Position numbers and translations under genes: made by a program
Shown: positions 6,531-7,327 of the stretch, piece by piece
Position numbering within the stretch: the first letter of the stretch is position 1
Layout of the letters: the number at the start of each line of letters is the position of its first letter
Assembly: GCA_026984715.1 (NCBI GenBank)
Contig: JALSRO010000441.1
Location: forward strand, 1-7,327
DNA: 7,327 nt
DNA from: Chromatiales bacterium
Lineage (GTDB): Bacteria; Pseudomonadota; Gammaproteobacteria; Thiohalospirales; Thiohalospiraceae
Direction of reading: 5' to 3'
The notes under the pieces: generated by a model
Databases searched by the model: none
Seen by the model: only the letters and a program-made list of their open reading frames with translations
What the model was told of the DNA's origin: nothing

Positions 6531-6544
6531 ACCGGGGCCGTTCG

Positions 6545-7327
6545 TCATAGTATCCGCCGATACAGCTCAAGGTAGCTTTCGGCGCTGCGCTTCCAGGAGA
6601 AATCCTGCTCCATTCCATTCTGCTGGATGGGGTGCCAGTATTCTCTTTGTTGTCCGTAGAGCAGGGTGGCTCGTTTGATAGCCTCCAGCAGAGCTGCGCT
6701 GTCGGGGCGGTCGAAAACTATTCCGGTTGCGGTGCCATCCGCCAGGGTGGCTGGTGTGGTATCCACTACGGTGTCTGCCAGCCCACCCACGCGGTGAACG
6801 ATGGGGGGGGTGCCGTAGCGCAGGCTGTACATCTGGTTCAGGCCGCAGGGCTCAAAACGTGATGGCATCAGAAACATGTCGGCACCGGCTTCGATGCGGT
6901 GTGACATCTCTTCGTCGAATCCGATGTGTACGGCAATCTTCTCGGGAAAACGTTGCGCCACTGTTTGCAGCGTGTGCTCGTAGTGGCTTTCGCCGCTGCC
7001 GAGAAAAACCACCTGTGCCGGAAGGGTGGTTATCTCGGGCAGAATGGTCAGAAGCAGATCGATTCCCTTCTGGTCCACCAGTCGTCCAACAAACCCCAGC
7101 AGGGGTGTGTGAGGTTCCGGGGCGAGGCCGAACTCCTGCTGCAGTGCACGTTTGTTCTCCTGTTTCCCCTCCAAACCGTTTTTGTCGTATTGCCGGGCGA
7201 TGGCGGGGTCGTGCGCCGGGTTCCAGCTGCTGTCGATGCCGTTGAGAATTCCGCTCAGGCTCTCCCGACGATGGCGTAATACCCCATCCAGACCGCAGCC
7301 GAACTCCGGAGTCTGGATCTCCTTTGC
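6545..7327 (-). CDS. glgA: Glycogen synthase (ADP-glucose type), C-terminal part
   Basis: Transfers glucose from ADP-glucose to the growing end of glycogen (GT5 family, GT-B fold). The frame is open to the window edge, so 260 C-terminal residues are seen out of about 480; the TTG at 7174 is internal. The visible part begins KEIQTPEFGCGLDGVL, then GILNGIDSSWNP, the C-terminal Rossmann domain GRLVDQKGIDLL with the Arg and Lys that hold the ADP-glucose phosphates (E. coli R300/K305), and MPSRFEPCGLNQMYSLRYGT with the key Glu at codon 6853-6851 (E. coli E377). The end DFSWKRSAESYLELYRRIL matches the usual C-terminus. From that Glu to the stop the length equals E. coli GlgA to within a residue or two. 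The N-terminal acceptor domain and the promoter are outside. It converges with the small SAP gene. Confidence 0.96.
   Translation of the reverse strand, partial: AKEIQTPEFGCGLDGVLRHRRESLSGILNGIDSSWNPAHDPAIARQYDKNGLEGKQENKRALQQEFGLAPEPHTPLLGFVGRLVDQKGIDLLLTILPEITTLPAQVVFLGSGESHYEHTLQTVAQRFPEKIAVHIGFDEEMSHRIEAGADMFLMPSRFEPCGLNQMYSLRYGTPPIVHRVGGLADTVVDTTPATLADGTATGIVFDRPDSAALLEAIKRATLLYGQQREYWHPIQQNGMEQDFSWKRSAESYLELYRRIL

Noticed and set aside
6515..6531. TTCAG/CTGAA hairpin at the end of the small SAP gene as a shared terminator with glgA
   Set aside because: Only 5 bp of stem and no T tract on either side.

Overview
The window looks like chromosomal DNA from a GC-rich gammaproteobacterium. 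The RNase E catalytic core aligns at fixed spacing with the Escherichia coli enzyme, and the neighbours are housekeeping carbon-metabolism genes (zwf, gnd, glgA). A free-living or symbiotic sulfur-oxidiser of the Chromatiales type would fit, but that lineage guess rests on general resemblance only. I see no phage, transposase, CRISPR array, tRNA or rRNA.

Layout, left to right. (1) 2-2494 (+): RNase E, lacking its first ~85-90 residues at the window edge. A conserved catalytic core is followed by a very long disordered basic tail. (2) 2495-2940: a gene-free gap rich in inverted repeats, including a ~150-nt imperfect inverted repeat that could be a structured RNA. (3) 2941-3549 (-): a LemA-family lipoprotein with its own promoter. 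(4) 3672-5159 and 5162-6076 (-): zwf and gnd, a tightly packed oxidative pentose phosphate operon read gnd then zwf. (5) 6077-6332: an AT-richer divergent control region with three GATC sites, a palindrome and a 9-bp tandem repeat. (6) 6333-6530 (+): a 65-residue protein with a SAP-like N-terminus and a four-cysteine C-terminus. (7) 6545-7327 (-): the C-terminal half of glycogen synthase GlgA, running off the right edge and convergent with the small gene.

How the genes fit together: Zwf makes 6-phosphogluconolactone and NADPH from glucose 6-phosphate. Gnd decarboxylates 6-phosphogluconate to ribulose 5-phosphate. The lactonase (Pgl) that joins them is not in the window. GlgA polymerises ADP-glucose into glycogen, so the right half of the window concerns storage and oxidation of hexose. 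RNase E and LemA are unrelated in function and converge on the structured gap.

I did not find a clear new multi-gene system. The points most worth a second look are the inverted-repeat element after rne, the unusual low-complexity RNase E tail with homopolymer tracts just before its membrane-anchor helix, the small SAP/cysteine protein, and the GATC/palindrome cluster in front of gnd.
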